Shown: positions 8,898 to 18,700 of the stretch, one piece after another
Layout: the number at the start of each line of letters is the position of its first letter
How positions within the stretch are numbered: position 1 is the stretch's first letter
Source: JANXMY01 sp964251675
GTDB taxonomy: Bacteria; Armatimonadota; Armatimonadia; Armatimonadales; Capsulimonadaceae
Direction: 5' to 3'
Length of the DNA: 64,000 nt
NCBI GenBank assembly: GCA_964251675.1
Contig: CAXUKS010000004.1
Span: forward strand, 62,001-126,000
Program-made: the position numbers and the translations under genes
Notes under the pieces: model-generated
What the model saw: only the letters and a program-made list of their open reading frames with translations
Database searches by the model: none
What the model was told of the DNA's origin: nothing

Positions 8898-10664
8898 ATG
8901 ACAACAACCACCACCAAGCCTGTCCCCGCCAAAGGGGCACCGGCCACCAAACGCACACAGCCCGCACCTACCAAGCCCGCACCCGCGAAGCCCGCCGCCG
9001 GCAAGGCCAAAACCCTGCAGATTATTCCGCTCGGCGGCCTCGGCGAAATCGGCAAAAACATGACCGCCATTCGCAGCGGCGACGAAATCCTCGTCATTGA
9101 CTGCGGCCTCGCCTTTCCCGGCGCGGACCAGCTTGGCGTCGATCTCGTCATCCCTGACATTTCTTATCTCCTAGAGAACAAAGAGATGGTCAAAGGGATT
9201 ATTCTCACCCACGGCCACGAGGACCATATCGGTTCGCTTGGCTTTGTCCTAAAGCAGCTCAATGTCCCCGTCTACGGCACGCGGCTCACCATCGGCTTCA
9301 CGAAAGGCAAGCTGAGTGAGCACAAAGTCCTGGACCGGGCCAAGCTGAATACATTCACCGCCACCGACCGCTTCCAGGTCGGCACACAGTTCGATGTGGA
9401 GCCGTTCCGCGTCTCGCACTCCATCCCCGACGCCGTCGGCTTTGCCGTGCATACCCCGGCGGGAACGCTGGTGCATACCGGCGACTTCAAGTTTGACCAG
9501 ACCCCCGTAGACGGTCAGCTTGCCGACATTGCGCGTATCACGCGCATCGGCCAGGAAGGCGTTCTTGTCTTATTGTCCGACTCCACCAATGTGGAGCGCT
9601 CCGGCTTCGTGCAGTCTGAGCGGATTGTCGGCGACTCGTTTGACAAGATTTTTCGCGATGCCCAGCGGCGCATCATCATGGCCTGCTTCGCGTCCAATGT
9701 CCACCGCGTCCAGCAGGCCGTGGATATGTCCGTCAAATATGGCCGCAAGGTCGCCCTGATGGGCCGCTCGATGGAGCGCAACATGGAGATGGCCCAGCAG
9801 ATGGGGTATCTCAACATCCCTGAAGGCACGCGCATTCGTGCGGATGAAATCGAAGACTACTTCCCGCAGCAGGTGACGGTCATCACGACCGGTTCCCAGG
9901 GCGAGCCGATGGCGGCGCTGTCCCGCATCGCTGTGGATGACCACCGCAAGCTCAAGATCGTTCCCGGCGACTCGGTGATTGTCTCCGCGTCGGCCATCCC
10001 CGGCAACGAGGACTCGGTCTACCGCACCATCAACCACCTGTTCCGGCGCGGCGCGGAAGTGTTCTACGACGGCGTTTCCGTCGTTCACGTCTCCGGCCAC
10101 GGTTACTCGGAAGAGCTGAAGCTGATGCTCAATCTGGTCGAGCCGCAGTACGTCATGCCCGTCCACGGCGAGTACCGGATGCTGCATCGCTACGCCAAAA
10201 TGGCCGAAGACATGGGCTGGCCCGCCGAAGACATCATCCATGCCGAAATCGGCGACATCGTGGAAGTCGGCGAAGACGTGGCGGGCGTTGTGGGTCGCGT
10301 CGAGAAAAGCGGCGCAGTTCTGATTGACGGAACCGGCATCACCGATGTCTCCGAAGTCGTCCTGCGCGACCGCCAGCATCTCGGCCAGGACGGCTTCTTA
10401 GTCCTCGTCGTCGGCCTCTCGCAAGAAACCGGCGAGATCATCAGCGGCCCCGAAGTCATCTCACGCGGCTTCGTCTACATGGACGAATCCGAAGAGCTGG
10501 TCGAGCAGATCAAGCAGGTCATCATCGAGAAGATCAAGAACCTGCCGAACGAAGACAACGACTGGATGGTGGTTCAGCAGGACCTGCGCGACGCCGTCGG
10601 CAAGTTCCTGTACAAAAAGACCACCCGCCGCCCCATCATCCTGCCCATCCTGCTGGATTTGTGA
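8898..10664 (+). CDS. rnj: Ribonuclease J
   Basis: Metallo-beta-lactamase/beta-CASP RNase with 5'-3' exonuclease and endonuclease activity in mRNA decay and rRNA processing. The 588-aa protein has a low-complexity Ala/Pro/Lys/Thr tail of about 37 residues, then PLGGLGEIGKNM and the zinc motif HGHEDHIG at residues 105-112. The beta-CASP region (GRSMERNMEMAQQMG) and the late metal/RNA motifs (VHVSGHGYSEELKLML, PVHGEYRML) follow. I chose ATG 8898 because the upstream part of the frame is made of the repeat element and has no family similarity. The basic disordered N-terminus is unusual in length and may bind RNA. Confidence 0.95.
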   Translation: MTTTTTKPVPAKGAPATKRTQPAPTKPAPAKPAAGKAKTLQIIPLGGLGEIGKNMTAIRSGDEILVIDCGLAFPGADQLGVDLVIPDISYLLENKEMVKGIILTHGHEDHIGSLGFVLKQLNVPVYGTRLTIGFTKGKLSEHKVLDRAKLNTFTATDRFQVGTQFDVEPFRVSHSIPDAVGFAVHTPAGTLVHTGDFKFDQTPVDGQLADIARITRIGQEGVLVLLSDSTNVERSGFVQSERIVGDSFDKIFRDAQRRIIMACFASNVHRVQQAVDMSVKYGRKVALMGRSMERNMEMAQQMGYLNIPEGTRIRADEIEDYFPQQVTVITTGSQGEPMAALSRIAVDDHRKLKIVPGDSVIVSASAIPGNEDSVYRTINHLFRRGAEVFYDGVSVVHVSGHGYSEELKLMLNLVEPQYVMPVHGEYRMLHRYAKMAEDMGWPAEDIIHAEIGDIVEVGEDVAGVVGRVEKSGAVLIDGTGITDVSEVVLRDRQHLGQDGFLVLVVGLSQETGEIISGPEVISRGFVYMDESEELVEQIKQVIIEKIKNLPNEDNDWMVVQQDLRDAVGKFLYKKTTRRPIILPILLDL

Positions 10665-10674
10665 AGAGCGTGTG

Positions 10675-10703
10675 AAGCCGAGGTGTTTTCAACCCCTCGG
10701 CTT
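10675..10703 (+). terminator. Hairpin after the RNase J gene
   Basis: Nine-base perfect stem (10675-10683 with 10695-10703), 10 bases after the stop codon. No T run follows, so it may be a weak terminator or mRNA-stabilising stem. Confidence 0.4.
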
Positions 10704-10731
10704 TACTGACCCGCCCTGAAGGAAAATTGCT

Positions 10732-10989
10732 ATGATTGCTGAACCAAAACTGCATGATACAATAGAGCGTGGTCAAGTTCTTTTTGACACGCAAATCGCA
10801 GAGCGTGTGCGTGGCGAGGATTCAAACGACTTCCTCGCCATTGATACCCTCTCCGGGGACTATGAAATTGCGCCTGATGACCTCTCCCCAAGTCTACGCC
10901 TGCGAAAGCGTCATCCCGACGCCGTCATTTATGTCCGTCGTGTTGGAGATGAGGCGGCTTACACTGTTGGCGGGGGCTTTCAGGAGTAG
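10732..10989 (+). CDS. Small hypothetical protein, 85 aa
   Basis: Unrecognised acidic 85-aa protein (LHDTIERGQVLFDTQIAERV near the N-terminus; a central DYEIAPDDLSPS). Similar short proteins are seen next to poorly characterised genes and can be antitoxin-like, but I see no diagnostic domain. A Shine-Dalgarno AAGGAAAA lies before the ATG. It ends 3 bases before the next gene, so the two are probably translated as a pair. G+C is lower than in the RNase J gene, which suggests recent acquisition. Confidence 0.6.
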   Translation: MIAEPKLHDTIERGQVLFDTQIAERVRGEDSNDFLAIDTLSGDYEIAPDDLSPSLRLRKRHPDAVIYVRRVGDEAAYTVGGGFQE

Positions 10990-10992
10990 TTA

Positions 10993-11568
10993 ATGGAACA
11001 AATTGTTGATCCCATATTTGGCACATTAGTATTCGCGCCTCATTATCATGATGTTTCTGTTGGTTACTGGAAAAAGCAGGACTACCTCGAACTTATGGGC
11101 GGTTTGATCCCCTTGAATATCAAGGCAGGTACAAATGGCCCGACGGAGGATCAGCGGCAGGCTTACCTAGCCTTAAAGCGGGTCGACGCTAGCTTACGGT
11201 CTAGACTCCAAGAAGCCACGCTTCAGTTCTACCAAACCCAGCGCGAGATTTATGCTGACGGTTACGCTGCTATTTGCGACAATGATGCTGAGGTTGAAGA
11301 ATTCGTTCCCATATTGGCAAAGCCGGAAGACGTTTGGGGCATACTCATACCTAATAGCTGGACCATCTTGGGGACCGAGAGTGCTGACTATCTGTTCGAA
11401 ACCCTGAGCATCAGATGTGATACGATGCTTTCCTGGCATGGCTGCTGGGACATAGAACATGGGTTTGATATGATTTTCCAGGGCGACAAGTTTCTGGGCT
11501 TTCAGAGCCTTGAATGTTTTTATGGGCTGCATAATTTGCAAGCGGTTGCAGGCGATACTGGAAACTAA
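10993..11568 (+). CDS. Hypothetical protein, 191 aa
   Basis: Unrecognised soluble protein with many aromatic residues. Its C-terminal part (LSWHGCWDIEHGFDMIFQGD) looks like a small beta-rich domain of the kind found in immunity-type or DUF proteins; this is only a resemblance. It has a strong AGGAG ribosome-binding site overlapping the end of the preceding 85-aa gene, so the two form a unit. It ends 3 bases before the AAA+ gene. Base composition is lower in G+C than in the following genes. Confidence 0.6.
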   Translation: MEQIVDPIFGTLVFAPHYHDVSVGYWKKQDYLELMGGLIPLNIKAGTNGPTEDQRQAYLALKRVDASLRSRLQEATLQFYQTQREIYADGYAAICDNDAEVEEFVPILAKPEDVWGILIPNSWTILGTESADYLFETLSIRCDTMLSWHGCWDIEHGFDMIFQGDKFLGFQSLECFYGLHNLQAVAGDTGN

Positions 11569-11571
11569 TTT

Positions 11572-13128
11572 ATGGCGCAAAGCGAAACAGATACCGAGCT
11601 GGAGACGCTGATCCGGGCGCGTTACCCGATCATCTACATTGTCTCCTGGGAAGAAAAGCGTGTGGAGGATGCTCTGCGGGTCATCACCAAAGCACGCGGC
11701 AAAAAGATGTACCAGTGGACCGTGACGCAGGGCATGGTGCAGAATGCGCTGTCCCGCGACGATGCCACCCGCGAGCCTTTGGCCGCGCTGGATTTTGTGC
11801 TGGAGTCCCGCGATCAGGCCGTCTTTGTCCTCAAAGACTTCCATGCGTTCCTCAACGACACCGCGATTGTCCGCCGCCTGCGCGATTTGGTCTATGCGCT
11901 GAAAACGTCCTACAAGACGCTAATTCTCGTGTCCCCGGTGCTGAAGCTGCCGCCGGAACTCGAAAAAGAAATCACGGTGGTGGACTATGCCCTGCCGTCG
12001 CTGGGTGATCTGGGCACGCTGCTGGACAGCATTATTGAGTCCGTCCGCGCCAACCCGCAGGTCAAGACCGAGATGACCACCGAGGAGCGCGAGCAGGTCT
12101 TGCAGGCTGCCCTGGGGCTGACGGCCACCGAAGCGGAGAACGTCTTTGCTAAGTCGCTCGTTGAAAAGCGCCGCTTCGACACTGACGTGATTTTGTCTGA
12201 AAAAGAGCAGATCATTCGCAAGTCGGCGATTTTGGAATACTACCGCACCTCCGAAGCCTTCGCCGATGTCGGCGGCCTGAACCTGCTCAAAGATTGGATG
12301 GACAAGCGCACCGTCGCCTTCACCGAAAAGGCCCGCGAATACGGCCTGCCCGCCCCCAAAGGCATCTTAATTCTAGGTGTCCAGGGGTGCGGCAAGTCCC
12401 TGGCGAGCAAAGCCATCGCCTCGCTGTGGAAGCTGCCGTTGCTGAGAATGGATGTAGGGAAGATTTTTGGCGGCTTGGTGGGGCAGTCGGAAGAGAATAT
12501 CCGCAAGGCCATCCGGGTCGCCGAAAGCACGGCGCCGAACATTGTGTGGATTGATGAATTAGAGAAGGGCTTTTCGGGGACGCAGTCGTCGGGCATCAGC
12601 GACGGCGGCACGACGGCCCGTGTCTTTGGGACGTTTCTGGCCTGGCTTCAGGACAAAACCGCGCCGTGCTTTGTGGTGGCGACGGCGAATGACGTGTCCG
12701 CGCTGCCCCCGGAACTTCTGCGAAAAGGCCGCTTTGACGAGATTTTCTTTGTGGACCTGCCTGGTAGAGAGGAACGGGAGGAGATTTTCACGATCCATCT
12801 GAAAAAGCGCCGCCGGGACCCGGCTCTCTTTGACCTGCCTGCGCTGTCGGAGGCGACCGAAGGCTACTCGGGCGCGGAAATCGAGCAGGCGGTCATTGCC
12901 GCGATGTATGATGCCTTTAGTGAGGAGCGGGACATTACCACGGCGGACGTTATGAAGGCGGCGGAGCAGTCCGTGCCGCTGTCGCAGACCATGAAAGAGA
13001 AAATCGACATTCTGCGGCTCTGGGCCGAAACCCGCGCCCGTCCCGCGTCGTCCGCCGAGCCGGTGGATACACAGGAGGCAGGCTTGCAGGAAGACGATGA
13101 CCGCATTGTCCCAGTGGAAGTGGCCTGA
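11572..13128 (+). CDS. Ycf46-like AAA+ ATPase
   Basis: 518-aa AAA+ protein of the Ycf46 type, a plastid/cyanobacterial family of unknown function. The N-terminal half (about 1-230) is the family-specific domain: it begins LETLIRARYPIIYIVSWEE and resembles a degenerate P-loop-less ATPase. The C-terminal half has Walker A GVQGCGKS (about residue 268), Walker B NIVWIDELEK, a sensor region (VVATANDVSALPPELLRKGRFDE) and the arginine-containing end of an FtsH-like AAA module. No membrane helix or protease motif is present. The stop codon overlaps the xerD start (TGATG), so both are translationally coupled. Confidence 0.88.
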   Translation: MAQSETDTELETLIRARYPIIYIVSWEEKRVEDALRVITKARGKKMYQWTVTQGMVQNALSRDDATREPLAALDFVLESRDQAVFVLKDFHAFLNDTAIVRRLRDLVYALKTSYKTLILVSPVLKLPPELEKEITVVDYALPSLGDLGTLLDSIIESVRANPQVKTEMTTEEREQVLQAALGLTATEAENVFAKSLVEKRRFDTDVILSEKEQIIRKSAILEYYRTSEAFADVGGLNLLKDWMDKRTVAFTEKAREYGLPAPKGILILGVQGCGKSLASKAIASLWKLPLLRMDVGKIFGGLVGQSEENIRKAIRVAESTAPNIVWIDELEKGFSGTQSSGISDGGTTARVFGTFLAWLQDKTAPCFVVATANDVSALPPELLRKGRFDEIFFVDLPGREEREEIFTIHLKKRRRDPALFDLPALSEATEGYSGAEIEQAVIAAMYDAFSEERDITTADVMKAAEQSVPLSQTMKEKIDILRLWAETRARPASSAEPVDTQEAGLQEDDDRIVPVEVA

Positions 13129-14030
13129 TGCCTGCGCTGACGGAGCTAGTCGAAGCGTTTCTGGAAAACAGGTCGTCCGAGCGCGGCCTGTCCGCCAACA
13201 CGCTGATTGCCTACCGGCAGGACTTGACGCAGCTTCTCGCATTTCTGGCGGAGCGGGACATCACAGCCGCGAAAGCCGTCACACCGGGGCAGTTGTACGA
13301 CTTTCTGGCGAGCCTGCGGCAGTCCGGCCTGCGCCCGGCATCCGTGGTCCGCAAAAGTATCACTCTGCGCGTATGGACCGAGTTCCTGTGCCGCGACGGC
13401 TATTTGACCGATGACCCGATGGCGCGGGTTGACCCGGTCAAGGGTCCCGGCCTGCGTCTGCCCGCGACCCTGTCCCTGCCAGAGATCGAGCGCCTGCTCT
13501 GTGTCCCCGACGCGGCCACCCCGGCGGGCCTGCGGGACCGGGCGATGCTGGAAACCATGTACGGCTGCGGCCTGCGCGTCTCGGAGCTGGTGGCATTGAA
13601 GTCCAGTGACATCGACCTGCGGGCCGGTCTGGTGCGCCCCTTTGGCAAAGGCGCGAAAGAGCGGCAGGTCCCGCTCGGCGACGGCGTGCGCGAGTCTCTG
13701 GCGGCATACCAATCGGCGGGACGGCCCCAAATCATGACGAAGAAGCCGCCGACGCCGTATGTGTTTGTCACCAATCGCGGCGGCCCCATGACACGGCAGT
13801 ATTTCCTGCTGCTGGTCAAAGCCTATGCCCGGCAGGCAGGCATCGCCCGGACGATCTCCCCGCACACTCTGCGTCATTCGTTTGCCTCGCATCTGCTCTC
13901 TGGCGGTGCGGACCTGCGGGCCATTCAGGAAATGCTGGGCCATGTCAGCGTGACAACCACGCAGCGGTATACGCAGGTAGACGTTTCCCGCCTGCGCGAA
14001 GTCTACGACCGCACGCACCCGAGAGCCTGA
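13128..14030 (+). CDS. xerD: Tyrosine recombinase XerC/XerD
   Basis: 300-aa site-specific recombinase of the Xer type, normally resolving chromosome dimers at dif. It has an N-terminal SAM-like core-binding domain (about 1-90) and a catalytic domain with Arg in GCGLRVSELVAL, the lysine in GKGAKERQVPLG, HTLRHSFASHLL, GHVSVTTTQRY and the tyrosine nucleophile. Length and the absence of mobile-element neighbours favour a chromosomal Xer over an integrase. Whether it is XerC or XerD cannot be settled from sequence alone; no second Xer gene is in the window and no dif site was recognised. Confidence 0.9.
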   Translation: MPALTELVEAFLENRSSERGLSANTLIAYRQDLTQLLAFLAERDITAAKAVTPGQLYDFLASLRQSGLRPASVVRKSITLRVWTEFLCRDGYLTDDPMARVDPVKGPGLRLPATLSLPEIERLLCVPDAATPAGLRDRAMLETMYGCGLRVSELVALKSSDIDLRAGLVRPFGKGAKERQVPLGDGVRESLAAYQSAGRPQIMTKKPPTPYVFVTNRGGPMTRQYFLLLVKAYARQAGIARTISPHTLRHSFASHLLSGGADLRAIQEMLGHVSVTTTQRYTQVDVSRLREVYDRTHPRA

Positions 14031-14043
14031 CTGTGAGCCTACT

Positions 14044-14454
14044 ATGACTATCCTCCCGTGGCTCTGCCTGTTCGCGGCCGCGCTTGGCCTGACGCTGTTC
14101 TGGCTGGTGACACAGCGCATCGTTGAACGCTTTCTGCGGGCGTCGCAGACGCCGCAATCGCCCTATGCCGCCGTTGACCGCTGGGAGTTTTTCGCTCTGC
14201 CCAGCACCGAGGGCTTTCTGGCGCACTATTTCCGGGTACGTGTTCGCAGTGAAGCGGCGTTTCTGGCGCTGATCAAGTCCGGCCTGGCCGGGCGGGCGCT
14301 GCCGGGGGCGCGGGTCTGGCTCTGGCTGCACGCGGCGTACCTGCCGCTGTTCTTGCTGCTGCTGACGATTTTGCTTTTGTGGACGCCGCACACGCCGCAA
14401 CGGCAGCTTTCCCCGGCGAGGGCGCAAGGGGGCCACCCCCTGCGCTCCAATTGA
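14044..14454 (+). CDS. Hypothetical membrane protein, 136 aa
   Basis: Two predicted membrane helices, about residues 3-24 (LPWLCLFAAALGLTLFWLVT) and 97-116 (AAYLPLFLLLLTILLLW), flank a soluble segment of about 70 residues. The tail after the second helix is rich in Pro, Arg and Gln. It sits between xerD and deoB with 13-base and 11-base gaps, so it probably belongs to the same transcript. I do not recognise a family. Confidence 0.6.
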   Translation: MTILPWLCLFAAALGLTLFWLVTQRIVERFLRASQTPQSPYAAVDRWEFFALPSTEGFLAHYFRVRVRSEAAFLALIKSGLAGRALPGARVWLWLHAAYLPLFLLLLTILLLWTPHTPQRQLSPARAQGGHPLRSN

Positions 14455-14465
14455 GAAAGAACGCT

Positions 14466-15632
14466 ATGAACCGAGTGATACTTATTGTCATGGACGGCTG
14501 CGGGGTGGGGGCCATGCCCGATGCCGCCGCCTACGGTCCCGAAGATGCGCAAAGTGCCACCCTGCCGCACGTTGCGGAAGCCGTCGGTGGGCTAAACTTG
14601 CCGACGCTGGCCCCTCTGGGGCTGGGCAATGTCGCGGCCATTCAAGGCGTGCCGCCCCAAAACGGCGCGGGCGGGTGGGGGAGGCTGGCGGAAGCGTCTT
14701 CGGGCAAAGACAGCGTCACCGGGCACTGGGAGATGATGGGGATTGTCACCGAGACGCCATTCCCGACCTATCCGCAGGGCTTTCCGCCGGGCTTGATTGC
14801 GGCGTTTGAGGCGAAAATTGGCCGCGAAGTGCTGGGAAATGTCGCGTCGTCAGGCACGGACATTCTGAGCCGCCTCGGAGCCGAGCATCTGGCAACAGGG
14901 TGGCCTATCGTCTACACGTCGGCGGACAGCGTGTTTCAGGTCGCCGCGCATGAAGCGATTGTGCCGCCCTCCCAGCTTTATGAGTGGTGCGCCGTCGCCC
15001 GCGCTCAACTGACCGCACCGAACAATGTGCAGCGCGTCATCGCCCGCCCCTTTGTCGGCAGCCCCGGCGCCTGGACGCGCACCGAGCACCGGCGCGACTT
15101 CCCCCTGCCGCCACCGACGCCGAACCTGCTGACCGTTTTGCAGAGCGCGGGCCGAACGACGCACGCGATTGGCGTGGTCGCGGACTTGTTCCCGCGTGAT
15201 TTGTTTGCACAGGCCAATCGGACGCAGTCCAACCCCGCCCACCTTGCCACCATTCGGGACGCCGTGCAGAACGGACAGGATGACTTGGTTTTCGCCAACT
15301 GCGAAGACTTTGATATGCTCTACGGCCACCGCAATGACCCCGCCGGATTTGCCCGCTGTCTGGAAGCGTTCGACGCCGGGCTGGCTCCCATTATCAACGC
15401 CCTGCGTCCCCATGATCTGCTGTTCATTACTGCCGACCACGGCAACGACCCGACGACCGCCTCCACAGACCACTCCCGCGAGTATGTGCCCCTGCTGACC
15501 CTAGGCGGCGGGATTGCTGGGGATTTGGGAACGCGGGCGACGTTCGCCGACATTGCGGCGATGGCGGCGCACTGGCTGGGCGTAGAATGGGACGCAGCGG
15601 GGACGGTGGCAAAACAGGAAAAGACCCCCTAG
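14466..15632 (+). CDS. deoB: Phosphopentomutase
   Basis: Interconverts (deoxy)ribose 1-phosphate and 5-phosphate in nucleoside salvage. The 388-aa alkaline-phosphatase-fold protein starts VILIVMDGCGVGAMPDA, and has GKDSVTGHWEMMG with the phosphorylated threonine, NVASSGTDIL and the metal-binding FITADHGNDPTT near the C-terminus. ATG 14466 follows a GAGAAAGA ribosome-binding site. The last codons and the TAG stop lie inside the left arm of a 30-bp inverted repeat, so the coding end was shaped by the element. Confidence 0.96.
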   Translation: MNRVILIVMDGCGVGAMPDAAAYGPEDAQSATLPHVAEAVGGLNLPTLAPLGLGNVAAIQGVPPQNGAGGWGRLAEASSGKDSVTGHWEMMGIVTETPFPTYPQGFPPGLIAAFEAKIGREVLGNVASSGTDILSRLGAEHLATGWPIVYTSADSVFQVAAHEAIVPPSQLYEWCAVARAQLTAPNNVQRVIARPFVGSPGAWTRTEHRRDFPLPPPTPNLLTVLQSAGRTTHAIGVVADLFPRDLFAQANRTQSNPAHLATIRDAVQNGQDDLVFANCEDFDMLYGHRNDPAGFARCLEAFDAGLAPIINALRPHDLLFITADHGNDPTTASTDHSREYVPLLTLGGGIAGDLGTRATFADIAAMAAHWLGVEWDAAGTVAKQEKTP

Positions 15633-15727
15633 CCCCCAATAATGGGGGAACCGGATAATTAGGAGATGGAGGGCGCGACAACTCGCGCCCCTACTCTGGT
15701 TCCCCCATTATTGGGGGCTAGGGGGTC
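15623..15727. repeat. Long inverted-repeat element between convergent genes
   Basis: Perfect 30-bp arms (15623-15652 and 15698-15727) around a 45-bp centre that contains a hairpin (15671-15694, GGGCGCGA/TCGCGCCC, ending CTAC). The left arm includes the deoB TAG stop; the base after the right arm starts the TAG stop of the opposite gene. It can act as a bidirectional terminator. Related elements lie at 34.5, 38.7, 40.3, 46.6 and 61.7 kb. Confidence 0.9.
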
Positions 15728-18700
15728 CTAATCCGGTGCAACTGTCTCTTTTACGCCCGGCTGCTGCACGGTGCCTTTGCGCTCCAGCTTGCCCCAGCCA
15801 ACCAGCGAGCCGCGCACGGCGAATATCAGCGACTTGACGATGACGTAGTACATGAGCTGACGATACACGAACCGCTGCAGGAGAAGCCAGAACAGCAGCT
15901 TCTTGTGTTCGCGGTCCAGCCGGAACGCGACATACGCTCCCGCCAGCTCCACCAGCGAAAACAGTGCCCAGTAGCTAATCAGCATCGCCGAGTTTTGATG
16001 GCTCGTGTTCGGGGCGATCCAATGGCTGTACACCAGAGACCACACAATAGTCAAATCTACCATCGGCGCAATCGCCTGGAAGCCGATCTGATAGACCCAC
16101 AGCGAAGGCAGGGCCACCGTGCCGAACGCCCCGTAGCGCGGATTGCCGAAGACGCTTCGGTGCTTCCACAAACACTGCAGTGTGCCGAACGCCCAGCGGA
16201 ACCGCTGCTTGGCAAGGTCTCTGAGCGTGTCCGGGGCCTCCGTGTAGGCCAGCGCCGTGTTGTCGGTGACGATGCGGTAGCCCAGTCGCCGGATTTTAAA
16301 CGTCAGGTCCGTGTCCTCGGCCAGCGTTTGCGATGAATACAGCCCGGCCAGCACCACGGCGTCTTTGCGCCACGCGCCGACAGCCCCCGGCACGACGGTG
16401 ATGCAGTTCAGCAGGTCAAACGCCCGGCGGTCAAAGTTCTGGCTCGTGATATATTCCACCGCCTGCCAGATGGTCAGCGGGTTGTGGCGGTTGCCCACTT
16501 TGACGTTGCCCGAAACCGCGCCGATGACCGGGTCCGCGAAGTGCCGTACCAGCCGGGGCACGGTCTCCGGGTCAAACACCGTGTCGGCATCCAGGGCCAC
16601 AATGATCTCGCCCCGGCACTGCTGGATGCCCAGGTTGAGCGCCGAGGCTTTGCCGCCGTTGGCCTTTTCAAGCACCGACACACGCGGATTGCCGCCGTAA
16701 GCGGCCCGGACGATGTCCGCCGTGCCGTCTTTGGAGCCGTCGTCTACCACCAGAATATCCAGGTCGGGATAGTCGGCGGCCAGCAGCGTGTCAATCGTCT
16801 TGGTGATGACTTTGGCCTCGTTATAGGCCGCGATAATGACGCTGACCGGCGGGGCGTAAGTGTTATCAAAGACCCGCTCCCCCTCGCGCCTGGCCTGTAT
16901 CGTCGCCAGCGTTCCCATGAACACTATCCGCAGGATACCCAGCGCAATCGCCAGCAGGAACAGGAATGTAAACGCCGTGCCGAGCCAGTAGGACATATTG
17001 AACACGGCCCGGTCCAGCATCACACCCCACGCCTGCCTGCCCGTCACCGCCGGAAACAGCACGGATTTGGGCTTGCCGACCAGATCGGACACTGGCACAA
17101 ACGAGTATCCCTGCGCTTTCAGTGCCGCGATAATGCGCGGCAGAGCTTTAACCGTCTCTTCGCGGGTGTCCCCGCCTGCGTCGTGCAGCAGGACGGCGTT
17201 GCCGTCGCTGGCGTGTGCCAAGACGCGCTTGACAATCTCATCGGCTTTGATGCCCGGCGTCCAGTCGTCCGGGTCAATCTGGCAGCCGATAAATAAGTAG
17301 CCTAGCTCATCGCCTTGATAGACCGGGTCGAAGTCCGCCTCTGTGGAAGGCTCCGAGTCGGCCCGGTTCGGCGAGCGCCAGAGGGTCGTCTCGTGACCGG
17401 TGACGGCCTCAATCACCCGCTGCGTTGCATCAAGCTGCAGGCGCGTTTGCAGAGAGGAAATACGGTCAATCTCCGGGTGCGTGTACGAGTGGTTGCCGAT
17501 TTCCATGCCGTCGTTCCACTCCCGCGAGAGCAATCCGGGGTGCGCTTCGGCGTTCTGTCCCACTACAAAGAACGTCGCTTTAATCGGCGAGCCATCGTTG
17601 TTTTTGGTGTGGTCTAAAATATCTAAAATCTGCGGCGTCCACTGTGGGTCCGGGCCATCGTCAAAGGTCAGCGCGATCTTTTTGGCGGTGTTCTCGCCCG
17701 TGGTCTGGTCCACCAGTCCCGTTCGCCGAATGACCCACTGCGAGGGGTACGTGTCAAATCGCTCGCCCACCACCAGTCCCGTCTTCGGAGCCACGGTCAG
17801 GGAGCGGCTGCCGTCAGTGGGGCGCTGGACAACGTCCAGCACGTCCCCCTCGCCGATAAACGTCGTCTCAAACTCTTTACCGTAAGTCACTTTGCTGAGA
17901 CTCTGCGGATCGAATGATTTCAGAGTCCCGGCGCTGTCTTTGCCGAAGAACTGCCAGGTGCTGGGGTCTTCCTGCCCCAGCTCCCACAAAGCCGCGCCGC
18001 GCAGGTGGTCATCCCGTGTGCTCCGCATCTGGTTCCAGGTCGTCGTCGCGTCCTGAAGCCAGACGGTGTGGCTGACTTCGCTGCTGCCTGCGCCTGCCCC
18101 TTCGTCGCTGTACGTGAAGTAGGGCGACAAACTCTGCGGGTCAATATGAATGACCCCGTCCTCCCCGAAGCGGTTCTGCTGGGCGATCTGCGCGGCCTGC
18201 TGGAACGAGACCCCCGTCGGGTTCGTCGTGCCGTCCACCCAATCATAGCCGTAGGACCCGATCCCCAGCACGACTTTGTCGGCGGGGACCTTGTTGAGAA
18301 CCCCTGCCAGCTCCGAGAGGAACCATCTCTGGCCGGAAATCGGCCCGGCAGCCGTCCCGTCCGCGTGCTGGTCATAGAGCATCGGCATCAGAAAATCGTT
18401 CTGCTGGGCCAGCGCGGCCAGTTGGTATGCCCCGCTGTCAGTCTGTACGTCCTGCGTGACCTGCAAACCAAGCGGGTGGAACGCTGTATAAAGCTGGGTC
18501 ATAAACGCCATCAGCCCGGCGGCGTCATCCTCGCGGTCGGTCTCAAAGTCGATATTGACGCCCTGATAACCATTGTTCTGCACATACTGGGTGAGCTGAG
18601 ACACGACGGCGGCGCGTTTGGCTGGGCTAGTCAGCAGCGCGTGCAGCCAGTCGGGCCGAAACTTCTGGCCGCCTTCGCGCTCCGGAGAATTATCAAAGTT

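Noticed and set aside
13128..14030. Tyrosine recombinase as a phage or island integrase
   Set aside because: Length, motifs and housekeeping neighbours (Ycf46-like gene, deoB) fit a chromosomal Xer protein, and no att repeats flank it.
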